This document shows, piece after piece, positions 1-5,453 of a stretch of DNA of 6,293 bases. The stretch is from JAUVKT01 sp036350795 (GTDB lineage Bacteria > Bacteroidota > Bacteroidia > Bacteroidales > VadinHA17): NCBI GenBank assembly GCA_036350795.1, contig JAZBNV010000110.1, positions 1 through 6,293 of the forward strand, written 5' to 3'. Under the pieces are notes generated by a model that did not search any database, was not told where the DNA came from, and saw only the letters and a list, made by a program, of their open reading frames with translations. The translations under genes were made by a program, and so were the position numbers. Positions within the stretch are counted from its first letter, which is position 1; each line of letters starts with the position of its first letter.

Positions 1-1190
1 ATACAGATATCTATTACCTGGGCACCGTTGTCGACCTGGTTGCGGGCAACACTCATGGCTTCCTCGTAGTTCTTTTCCTTAATCAGGCGTGCAAATTTCC
101 TTGAGCCCGACACATTGGTTCTTTCACCAATATTTACAAAGTTAATACTGGGTGTAAGCCTTAAAGATTCGAGTCCGCTGAGTGTTGTAAGCCTGTCTTT
201 TGCCGGTAAAATGCGCGGTGAGTAATTCTTACGCAGCTTATCCAGGGCAGCTATGTGGGTGTCGGTTGTGCCACAGCATCCGCCAATAATATTTACCCAC
301 CCGTTTTCGAGATAATCCTTAACAAAGTCCGCCATTTCGAGTGCCGATTGATCGTATTCGCCGAACTGGTTTGGCAGACCTGCATTGGGATGCACAGACA
401 CGGGCAGGTCTGTTTTTGAAGCCAGCTCTTCAACAAAAGGACGAAGATTTTCGGCACCAAAGGCACAGTTAAGTCCGATACTGAGCAAAGGGAAGTGAGA
501 TACGGATACCATAAAAGCATCAAGAGTTTGTCCTGTAAGCATTCTTCCGCTTGCATCAGTTATGGTTCCTGAAATCATAACCGGTTTTTCGCTTCCTTTT
601 ACCCTGAACAGTTTATCAAGGGCTGCAAGGGCTGCCTTGGCATTAAGGGTGTCGAAAACTGTTTCAATAAGAAAAATATCTGTTTCACCGTCCCATAATC
701 CCTCTGCCTGCTCATAGTAGGCCTCCAGGAGATCATCCCAGCTCACTCCCCTGAGCGATGGATTATTTACATCGGTTGATACCGATGCCGTACGGTTTGT
801 AGGACCCATTGATCCTGCAACGAAGCGGGGCTCAATATTACCCTTCTTGTTGAAACCCTCAATGGCCTGCCTGGCAAGGATGCAGGCCGCCCTGTTCATT
901 TCATATACTCCATCCTCCATTCCATAATCGGCCATTGATATCCTGTTGGCATTGAAGGTATTTGTTGTGATAATATCCGATCCGGCTTCAAGGTACCTGC
1001 TATAAATCTCTCTTACCAGGTCGGGCCTGCTAAGGTTCAGAAGATCATTATTACCCTTCTGTGGCAAAGCTGTGTCGGCAAAGAATTCACCCCTGTAATC
1101 TTCTTCAGTAAGCTTGTGTTTCTGAATAAGAGTACCCATGGCTCCGTCGAGCAACAGTATTTTTTCTTTAAGGAGGTCTTTGATATTCAT
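1..1190 (-). CDS. metH: Methionine synthase, cobalamin-dependent, N-terminal part (cut by window edge)
   Basis: This gene encodes the start of cytosolic B12-dependent methionine synthase, which transfers a methyl group from methyltetrahydrofolate to homocysteine. The start ATG is at 1188-1190 and about 396 codons are visible. Residues 1 to about 325 form the homocysteine-binding barrel: it opens with MNIKDLLKEKILLLDGAMGT. The three zinc-ligand cysteines are present as C242 (in GLNCAFG) and C305-C306 (in GGCCGT), close to the E. coli MetH positions. The methyltetrahydrofolate (pterin) domain begins near residue 350 with FVNIGERTNVSGSRKF. The B12-binding and reactivation domains would lie beyond the left edge, so I cannot say whether the protein is full length or one of the split MetH forms. 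It follows hom by 178 bp on the same strand and completes the pathway encoded there. A candidate promoter lies just upstream, so it may be transcribed both with and without the metY operon. No obvious Shine-Dalgarno sequence precedes the start. The family assignment is secure. Confidence 0.96.
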   Translation of the reverse strand, partial: MNIKDLLKEKILLLDGAMGTLIQKHKLTEEDYRGEFFADTALPQKGNNDLLNLSRPDLVREIYSRYLEAGSDIITTNTFNANRISMADYGMEDGVYEMNRAACILARQAIEGFNKKGNIEPRFVAGSMGPTNRTASVSTDVNNPSLRGVSWDDLLEAYYEQAEGLWDGETDIFLIETVFDTLNAKAALAALDKLFRVKGSEKPVMISGTITDASGRMLTGQTLDAFMVSVSHFPLLSIGLNCAFGAENLRPFVEELASKTDLPVSVHPNAGLPNQFGEYDQSALEMADFVKDYLENGWVNIIGGCCGTTDTHIAALDKLRKNYSPRILPAKDRLTTLSGLESLRLTPSINFVNIGERTNVSGSRKFARLIKEKNYEEAMSVARNQVDNGAQVIDIC

Positions 1191-1208
1191 GCTATAGGTT
1201 TGAGATGA

Positions 1209-1216
1209 CAAAGATA
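1209..1216 (-). promoter_or_regulatory. Candidate Bacteroidota -7 promoter box for metH
   Basis: The minus strand reads TATCTTTG, an exact match to the TAnnTTTG -7 box of the primary sigma factor in Bacteroidota. It ends 18 nt before the metH ATG, which would give a very short leader of roughly a dozen bases. I see no TTG-type -33 element about 20 nt upstream; that position lies in the repeat tract. An 8-base degenerate match in AT-rich DNA can arise by chance, so this is a candidate only. Confidence 0.4.
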
Positions 1217-1224
1217 AGTATTAA

Positions 1225-1352
1225 GGTTTAACGGTTTAAGGGTTTAAGGGTTTAAAGGTTTATTAAGTTGATAAAGTTGATAAAGTTGATAAGGCTTAGA
1301 GGTTTAGAGGTTTATTAAGTTGAGGGATTAACAAATAAACAAATAAACAAAT
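1225..1352. repeat. Mosaic of short tandem repeats between hom and metH
   Basis: Nearly all of the hom-metH gap consists of short direct repeats. On the plus strand there are five 8-bp units of the form GGTTTAAN (1225-1262, the last one partial), then three 9-bp GTTGATAAR units (1267-1293), then three 8-bp GGYTTANN units (1293-1316). It ends with three 8-bp AAACAAAT-type units (1329-1352). The 15-mer GGTTTATTAAGTTGA occurs twice, at 1257-1271 and 1309-1323. There is no long open frame here and no clear terminator hairpin. The tract could be slippage-grown spacer DNA; any effect on transcription between hom and metH is unknown. Confidence 0.85.
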
Positions 1353-1368
1353 CAACAGTTCAAGGCTT

Positions 1369-2553
1369 TCAGATTCTTACAATGAAGGCGTTCATTGATA
1401 GCAGGTCGTTACGCAGCTTATATAAGTGACTGAGCGAAAGAGTGCCGATAACATATTTAAACTCCTTCCCGGTATATGCTTCGTCGATTGAAATAAAGCT
1501 CATTTTCCGGAGGTCGGCATCATCACTGTACCTGAAGTATACCTTAAGTTCAATATCTCTTGTATAAGCTCTTATTGACTGCTGCTTTCTCTTCTTGTAC
1601 TCGTACCTGTAACCATAGGAGTTGGCAGAAATATCAGATAGCACAGCTGAACCTGTTGCATGTCCACCGGCACCCTTACCATAGAAGAATTGTTTATCAG
1701 AAAAGGCAGCTTCAGCAACAACACCGTTAAACTCGTTATCAACCCCGAACAGGTACCTGTCTTTTGAAATAAACTGTGGCAGAACATAGCTGCTTATTGT
1801 ATCGGGGCTCACCTTTCCCACATAGGGTACCAGTTTTATTTTAAATCCTTTTTCCCTGGCAAAGCGAATATCGAAACGATTAATATTCCTGATGCCGTAG
1901 TGAAACACTTCTTCAGGTTTCTGAACCAGGCCGTAGGCATGTGCGGTGATAATACAAAGCTTGAATTTTGCATCATATCCATCTATATCGAGCGACGGAT
2001 CGCTTTCTACGAAGCCCTTTTGCCGGGCATCTTCGAGCACTGTGTCAAACTCAAGATCATTATCATACATCTGCGAAAGGATGTAGTTTGTGGAACCATT
2101 GAAGATTCCCCTGAGTGAGAACAGCAGTTCGTTGTCGTAGTATTCTTCGAGGTTGCGGATAATAGGAATGCTTGCACATGCTGAGGCTTCGTAAAGAAAG
2201 GATACATTATTTTCTGCCTGCAGGCTGAGTAACTCTTCCATGTTATTGGCTATCATTCTTTTGTTTGCCGTAACAACAGACTTTCCTTTCTGCATGGCTT
2301 TTTTAACTATGGACAGGGCCTCGTCGGCATCGTCAATAAGTTCAACCACAAGGTTAATGGATGAGTCGTCGAGAATATCATCCCTGTTGAAGGTAAAGTT
2401 TGACATATCCAGTCGCCTTTTCTTAGCAATATCCTTTACGCATATTTTTACTATATCTGCCTTAAAGCCTACTGAGTTGTTGAGAACGTCGTGCAGTCCC
2501 TGACCAACACAGCCGTAGCCAAACAATCCTATTTTTAGTTTATTTGTATTCAT
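1369..2553 (-). CDS. hom: Homoserine dehydrogenase, monofunctional
   Basis: This gene encodes a 394-residue cytosolic homoserine dehydrogenase, which reduces aspartate semialdehyde to homoserine with NAD(P)H. The Rossmann nucleotide-binding loop is GYGCVGQGL (residues 12-20). The T-A-N-K motif is at 95-98 and NGSTNYIL at 152-159. The substrate and catalytic motif is D190-G-Y-D194-A-K-F-K198, giving the expected Asp and Lys pair. A glycine-rich GKGAGGHATGS stretch follows at 292-302. There is no fused aspartokinase domain. The last 70-80 residues are shorter than, and not clearly recognisable as, the ACT regulatory domain of about 430-residue enzymes such as B. subtilis Hom. The usual VGGG-like segment before IPII is ACAS (125-128). 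The start MNTNKLKIGLFG sits right at the Rossmann fold. The gene lies 13 bp after metX, so co-transcription is very likely, and its product is the MetX substrate. The symbol thrA is sometimes used for such genes in this phylum. Confidence 0.95.
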   Translation of the reverse strand: MNTNKLKIGLFGYGCVGQGLHDVLNNSVGFKADIVKICVKDIAKKRRLDMSNFTFNRDDILDDSSINLVVELIDDADEALSIVKKAMQKGKSVVTANKRMIANNMEELLSLQAENNVSFLYEASACASIPIIRNLEEYYDNELLFSLRGIFNGSTNYILSQMYDNDLEFDTVLEDARQKGFVESDPSLDIDGYDAKFKLCIITAHAYGLVQKPEEVFHYGIRNINRFDIRFAREKGFKIKLVPYVGKVSPDTISSYVLPQFISKDRYLFGVDNEFNGVVAEAAFSDKQFFYGKGAGGHATGSAVLSDISANSYGYRYEYKKRKQQSIRAYTRDIELKVYFRYSDDADLRKMSFISIDEAYTGKEFKYVIGTLSLSHLYKLRNDLLSMNAFIVRI

Positions 2554-2566
2554 GGTTTATTCAAGA

Positions 2567-3649
2567 TTATTTATTGAGGTTTGATTGCATCGTTCTTCTT
2601 TTATTCTTTAAGCCGGGACCGGAGCTGAGCCTGGCACCATTATCAGAGATAAAAGATTTAATAATGGGAGAGATGGTTTTTGTTTCGATCAGAAAACCAT
2701 CATGACCGTATAAAGATTCGATCAGTTCAAGCCTGGCTTCCTTAATGCCTTCAGCCACACGCTTCTGGTCGGCCGGCGGGAAAAGAATATCAGAGGTGAT
2801 ACCAATAACAAGTGTTTTCGCTTTTACTGCAGAAAGGGCCTTTTCAACACCACCCCTGAGTCTTCCGATATTGAAGCTGTCGCTTACCTGGGTAAGCCTG
2901 TAGTAGGACCAGGCATTAAAGCGTCGTACCAGCTTGGTACCCTGGTAGTCCTGGTAGGAACCTGCCCTGTACGATCCTGTTTTATTTTCGTCCTCTTCTG
3001 CCTGCGTGCTGTTATAGGTGATATTGTTCCTGTAGCTCAGGAGCGCTATTGAACGGGCAGCTTTAAGACCTTTTTCACCACCCCCGAATCTTTTGCTGTA
3101 GAAAGTAGGATCTGCCTCAAGTGCCAGTCGCTGTGACTCATTAAAGGCTATCGCCCAGGGTGATTGTTTCGCATTGGATGCAATAAATACCATCCTTTTT
3201 ACCAGGTCGGGATACATTACCGAGTATTCAAGAGCCTGGTGACCCCCGATGGATGCTCCTATTATAGTATGTATTTCCTTGATGCCCAGATGCTTTCTGA
3301 GAATTTCGTGTGCCCTGACCTGGTCGCGGGTTGTAAGCTCCGGGAAAGAATGGTACCAGGGGGTACCGCTTGCCGGATTAAGGCTTAGCGGACCGCTTGT
3401 GCCATAGCACGATCCCAGTATATTTGCACACACAATATAGTACTTTGAAGTATCGAGCATTTTCCCGTCTCCTATTGTTCCCGGCCACCATTGTGAAACA
3501 TCTGAATTTGCAGTGAGGGCATGACAGACCCATATTACATTGTCTGCTGTTTTATTCAGCCTTCCCCAGGTATGATAGGCTATCTCAAGTTCAGGCAGTT
3601 GATCTCCCTTTTCGCATATAAATTTATCCTGGTAATATAATGTATTCAT
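2567..3649 (-). CDS. metX: Homoserine O-acetyltransferase (MetX, alpha/beta hydrolase fold)
   Basis: This gene encodes a 360-residue cytosolic enzyme that activates homoserine by acylation, using acetyl-CoA in most of the family. The alpha/beta hydrolase triad is visible: nucleophile S133 in GASIGGHQALE, D287 in GITSDILFPP, and H316 in YGHDGFLIE. VCHALT (41-46) matches the conserved strand near the oxyanion hole. Length fits the MetX family (roughly 350-380). Residues about 210-260 form the variable, charged lid region, and the last 25 residues are a basic, poorly conserved tail. The start lies 6 bp after the metY stop, which indicates an operon and possible translational coupling. Some MetX homologues use succinyl-CoA instead; acetyl is inferred here from the neighbouring metY, whose family takes O-acetylhomoserine. 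Confidence 0.95.
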   Translation of the reverse strand: MNTLYYQDKFICEKGDQLPELEIAYHTWGRLNKTADNVIWVCHALTANSDVSQWWPGTIGDGKMLDTSKYYIVCANILGSCYGTSGPLSLNPASGTPWYHSFPELTTRDQVRAHEILRKHLGIKEIHTIIGASIGGHQALEYSVMYPDLVKRMVFIASNAKQSPWAIAFNESQRLALEADPTFYSKRFGGGEKGLKAARSIALLSYRNNITYNSTQAEEDENKTGSYRAGSYQDYQGTKLVRRFNAWSYYRLTQVSDSFNIGRLRGGVEKALSAVKAKTLVIGITSDILFPPADQKRVAEGIKEARLELIESLYGHDGFLIETKTISPIIKSFISDNGARLSSGPGLKNKRRTMQSNLNK

Positions 3650-3655
3650 ATTTAG

Positions 3656-4957
3656 TTATTTACAGATTCTGTTAATTGCATTGTCGAAGTCGTGAATAAT
3701 ATCGTCAATATGTTCCAGCCCTACCGACACCCTGAAAAGGCCCGGTTCAATGCCTGCCTTTAATTGTTCTTCGGCACTGAGCTGTGAGTGTGTGGTTGCA
3801 GAGGGTTGAATGATAAGGGTTTTTGCATCGCCAAGATTTGCCAGGTGACTTACAAAATCGAATTCTTCGACCAGTCTCCGGGCCTTTTCGGGCTTACACT
3901 TCAGGGTGAAACTCAGAACGCCACCACAGCCCCGGGAAAGATATTTTAAGGCCATCTTATTATGTGGACTTGAAGGGAGGCCGGGATAATTTACTTTCTC
4001 AACCTTAGGGTTATCACTCAGCCATTCAGCAAGTAACACCGTGTTTTTTACATGCCTCTCCATTCTGAGTGAAAGTGTTTCAAGTCCAAGGAGCAGAAGG
4101 AAGGAGTTGAAAGGGCTGACAGAGGGTCCGTAGTCGCGCAGTTTTTCAACCCTTGCCCTTACAATAAACTGGATATTGCCCCCGGGTGAGCCGGGACCAA
4201 ATTTATCGTTATATACAAGACCGTGGTACCCGGGTGAAGGCTTTGTAAATTGAGGGAATTTACCGTTTGCCCAGTTAAAGTTACCACCGTCAATAATAAG
4301 ACCGGCAATGCTTGTTCCATGCCCTCCAATCCATTTTGTAGCCGACTCAACAACAATGTTGGCCCCGAGTTCCAGGGGCCTGCAGAGGTAGCCGCAGGCA
4401 CCGAAGGTATTATCAACAATAAAGGGAATTCCATATTTTTGTGCCAGCCCGGCAAGTGCTTCAAAGTCGGGAATATTAAACCCGGGGTTTCCTATAGTTT
4501 CAACATAAACAGCCTTTGTATCCGGGTCAATAAGCTGTTCAAACGATGCGGCATCAAGATCGCGGGCAAAACGGGCCTCGATCCCCATATCCCCGAAAGT
4601 TACCTTAAACTGGTTATAGGTACCCCCGTAGAGGAAGGGCGATGATACAAAGTTATCGCCATGGGTCATTAGCGTGCTAAGAGCTATAAACTGCGCAGCA
4701 TGTCCTGATGAAACAGCAAGTGCTGCAAGGCCTCCTTCAAGGGCAGCTGCTCTTTTTTCAAAAACCTCGCTTGTTGGATTATTAATCCTTGTGTAAATAT
4801 TTCCTGCTTCCTCAAGATTGAACAGACCGGCTGCATGGTCTGCGTTTCTGAACAGGTATGATGATGTCTGGTAGAGCGGTACTGCCCTTGATAATGTTTC
4901 CTGGTCGGGATTATGCCCTGCATGTAACTGTAAGGTTTCGTAATTATATGATTTCAT
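3656..4957 (-). CDS. metY: O-acetylhomoserine aminocarboxypropyltransferase (sulfhydrylase), PLP-dependent
   Basis: This gene encodes a 433-residue cytosolic enzyme of the Cys/Met PLP family that joins O-acetylhomoserine and sulfide to make homocysteine. The PLP lysine is K208 in ESATKWIGGHGT. YTRINNPT (55-62) supplies phosphate-binding Tyr and Arg from the partner subunit, D182 in VDNTFGA contacts the pyridine nitrogen, and R409 in FRVSVGLEHIDDI binds the substrate carboxylate. The long insert around 222-260 (NFNWANGKFPQFTKPSPGYHG) is characteristic of MetY rather than cystathionine gamma-synthase or lyase. I chose the ATG at 4955-4957 because MKSYNYETLQLHAG matches the usual MetY N-terminus; the frame stays open to an upstream ATG at 5056, which would add 33 atypical residues. 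It is the first gene of the metY-metX-hom run and lies downstream of a SAM-I riboswitch, so SAM feedback is expected. Confidence 0.96.
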   Translation of the reverse strand: MKSYNYETLQLHAGHNPDQETLSRAVPLYQTSSYLFRNADHAAGLFNLEEAGNIYTRINNPTSEVFEKRAAALEGGLAALAVSSGHAAQFIALSTLMTHGDNFVSSPFLYGGTYNQFKVTFGDMGIEARFARDLDAASFEQLIDPDTKAVYVETIGNPGFNIPDFEALAGLAQKYGIPFIVDNTFGACGYLCRPLELGANIVVESATKWIGGHGTSIAGLIIDGGNFNWANGKFPQFTKPSPGYHGLVYNDKFGPGSPGGNIQFIVRARVEKLRDYGPSVSPFNSFLLLLGLETLSLRMERHVKNTVLLAEWLSDNPKVEKVNYPGLPSSPHNKMALKYLSRGCGGVLSFTLKCKPEKARRLVEEFDFVSHLANLGDAKTLIIQPSATTHSQLSAEEQLKAGIEPGLFRVSVGLEHIDDIIHDFDNAINRICK

Positions 4958-4971
4958 AGGTGTAAAAATTA

Positions 4972-4997
4972 GAGAACGAATGTATGTGCACGCTCTC
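4972..4997 (-). promoter_or_regulatory. Hairpin with U-rich tail just before metY
   Basis: On the minus strand GAGAGCG and CGTTCTC can form a 7-bp stem with one G-U pair around a 12-nt loop. It is followed directly by the U-rich stretch TAATTTTTA and, 14 nt after the stem, by the metY ATG. The shape resembles a weak intrinsic terminator or a translation-blocking hairpin, so it could be the output switch of the leader. The stem is short and the loop large, so folding strength is uncertain. Confidence 0.4.
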
Positions 4998-5029
4998 GCA
5001 TAATGTTTTTTTTGCCGGCAGACCTGGCA

Positions 5030-5045
5030 CACAGGGTATCCTGTG
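5030..5045 (-). promoter_or_regulatory. Short perfect hairpin in metY leader
   Basis: The minus strand holds CACAGG-ATAC-CCTGTG, a perfect 6-bp stem with a 4-nt loop. It lies between the small leader ORF and metY. The 3' arm sequence CCTGT also occurs in the small ORF at its Cys16 codon (plus-strand 5146-5150), so alternative pairing with that region is conceivable. That role is inference from sequence only. Confidence 0.4.
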
Positions 5046-5083
5046 GAAGTCAGCACGACACAGTTTAAAATGTATCTTTGATT

Positions 5084-5107
5084 ATTCCTGCAATGCAGGT
5101 ATAGAAT
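5084..5107 (-). promoter_or_regulatory. Palindromic hairpin in metY leader
   Basis: CCTGCATTGCAGG on the minus strand is a perfect inverted repeat that can fold into a 5-bp stem with a 3-nt loop. It is flanked by ATTC and GAAT, which could extend the structure across a bulge. It begins 17 bases downstream of the stop codon of the small leader ORF. It lacks a U-tract, so it is not a typical terminator. It may be an RNA structural element or a DNA operator. Confidence 0.4.
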
Positions 5108-5124
5108 AAAGTAAGCCCTTCAAA

Positions 5125-5193
5125 CTAGCAATTGTAGCCTGAGGTACAGGGCATGCACATAGGCAGAATTGGTCTTGTAATGTCTTTTCTCAT
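5125..5193 (-). CDS. Putative Met/Cys-rich 22-residue leader peptide
   Basis: This small ORF runs from an ATG at 5191-5193 to a TAG at 5125-5127. The peptide begins MRKDITRPILP, continues with MCMPC at residues 12-16, and ends in Cys22. Met is at positions 1, 12 and 14, and Cys at 13, 16 and 22, so six of 22 residues carry sulfur. It starts 16 nt after the last base of the SAM-I aptamer and stops about 170 bases before metY. The composition and position fit a regulatory leader ORF in which ribosome stalling at Met or Cys codons would report amino-acid supply, in the manner of classical attenuators. No Shine-Dalgarno sequence is visible, which is normal in this phylum. An ORF of this length can occur by chance; composition and context are the argument for it, and translation is not shown. 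Confidence 0.5.
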   Translation of the reverse strand: MRKDITRPILPMCMPCTSGYNC

Positions 5194-5209
5194 AGATTAA
5201 GGCATCATG

Positions 5210-5317
5210 TTCTTATTATCGGGGATCTGTTCCCCTTAGGTATTGGCACCTTTCCGGATTATCCGGGGGTTGCCAGGGTTTCACAGAGCCTAATCTCTCC
5301 ACCCTTCTGAATAAGAA
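5210..5317 (-). promoter_or_regulatory. SAM-I (S-box) riboswitch aptamer
   Basis: The minus strand carries a complete S-box aptamer that binds S-adenosylmethionine. P1 pairs TTCTTAT (5317-5311) with ATAAGAA (5216-5210). The conserved core includes the GTGAAACCCTGGCAACC stretch, P3 with arms CCGGA and TCCGG, the joining segment AAAGGTGCCAATACC, and P4 with GGGG/CCCC arms around a 7-nt loop. The element closes with GATAATAAGAA. Its length of 108 nt is normal for the class. It lies in the 5' leader of metY, about 250 nt upstream of the start codon, so excess SAM is expected to reduce expression of metY-metX-hom. No terminator hairpin follows it directly, so the expression platform is not of the standard adjacent type. 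Confidence 0.95.
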
Positions 5318-5358
5318 TCAAGCACCCTTTGTTATGGAAGTGTGATTGATTCACGGAA

Positions 5359-5366
5359 CAAATATA
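5359..5366 (-). promoter_or_regulatory. Candidate promoter -7 box for the metY operon
   Basis: The minus strand reads TATATTTG, an exact TAnnTTTG match, 41 nt upstream of the first aptamer base. Transcription starting a few bases downstream would place the whole riboswitch in the leader RNA. I see no clear TTG -33 element about 20 nt further upstream. Its position, as the only match I found between the gldA stop and the aptamer, makes it the best promoter candidate. Confidence 0.6.
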
Positions 5367-5392
5367 AGAATAAAAATATAAAGTTGAGAAGG

Positions 5393-5434
5393 GTTAAACG
5401 TTAAACGTTAGACGTTAAAGGTTAGAAGTTGATA
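5393..5434. repeat. Six-copy 7-bp degenerate tandem repeat
   Basis: Six consecutive 7-bp units run without gaps on the plus strand: GTTAAAC twice, then GTTAGAC, GTTAAAG, GTTAGAA and GTTGATA. They lie between the gldA stop and the metY promoter. Unit composition resembles the GGTTTAA and GTTGATAAA units of the hom-metH gap, suggesting the same process made both. No function can be read from the sequence. Confidence 0.85.
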
Positions 5435-5439
5435 GGGTT

Positions 5440-5449
5440 TGCCCGGGCA
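5440..5449. repeat. 10-bp perfect palindrome after gldA
   Basis: TGCCCGGGCA is a perfect 10-bp GC-rich palindrome that begins 4 bp downstream of the gldA stop codon, in otherwise AT-rich DNA. It has no spacer and no following U-tract, so it would make at most a 3-bp RNA stem and is a poor terminator. It could be a protein-binding site or a chance occurrence. Confidence 0.5.
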
Positions 5450-5453
5450 GGAT

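Noticed and set aside
1225..1352. Possible CRISPR array or telomere-like repeat because of regular short units.
   Set aside because: Units are 7-9 bp without unique spacers of 30 bp or so, and there are no cas genes; this is a simple tandem repeat tract.
2007..2503. Several open frames of 66-87 codons on both strands overlapping hom.
   Set aside because: They lie inside a well-supported gene in other frames, have no recognisable domains and show skewed composition typical of shadow frames.
4159..4645. Open frames of 101 and 131 codons overlapping metY on the minus and plus strands.
   Set aside because: metY is intact across the region with all catalytic motifs; these frames show no family signature.
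4969..5001. A 10-codon ORF (MRERAHTFVL) ending just before metY.
   Set aside because: Very short, contains no Met/Cys enrichment, and coincides with a hairpin that explains the sequence equally well.
5073..5080. TATCTTTG on the plus strand, a match to the Bacteroidota -7 box pointing rightward into the riboswitch as a possible antisense promoter.
   Set aside because: No TTG -33 element and no gene or RNA it would plausibly drive; an 8-base degenerate motif in AT-rich DNA is expected by chance.
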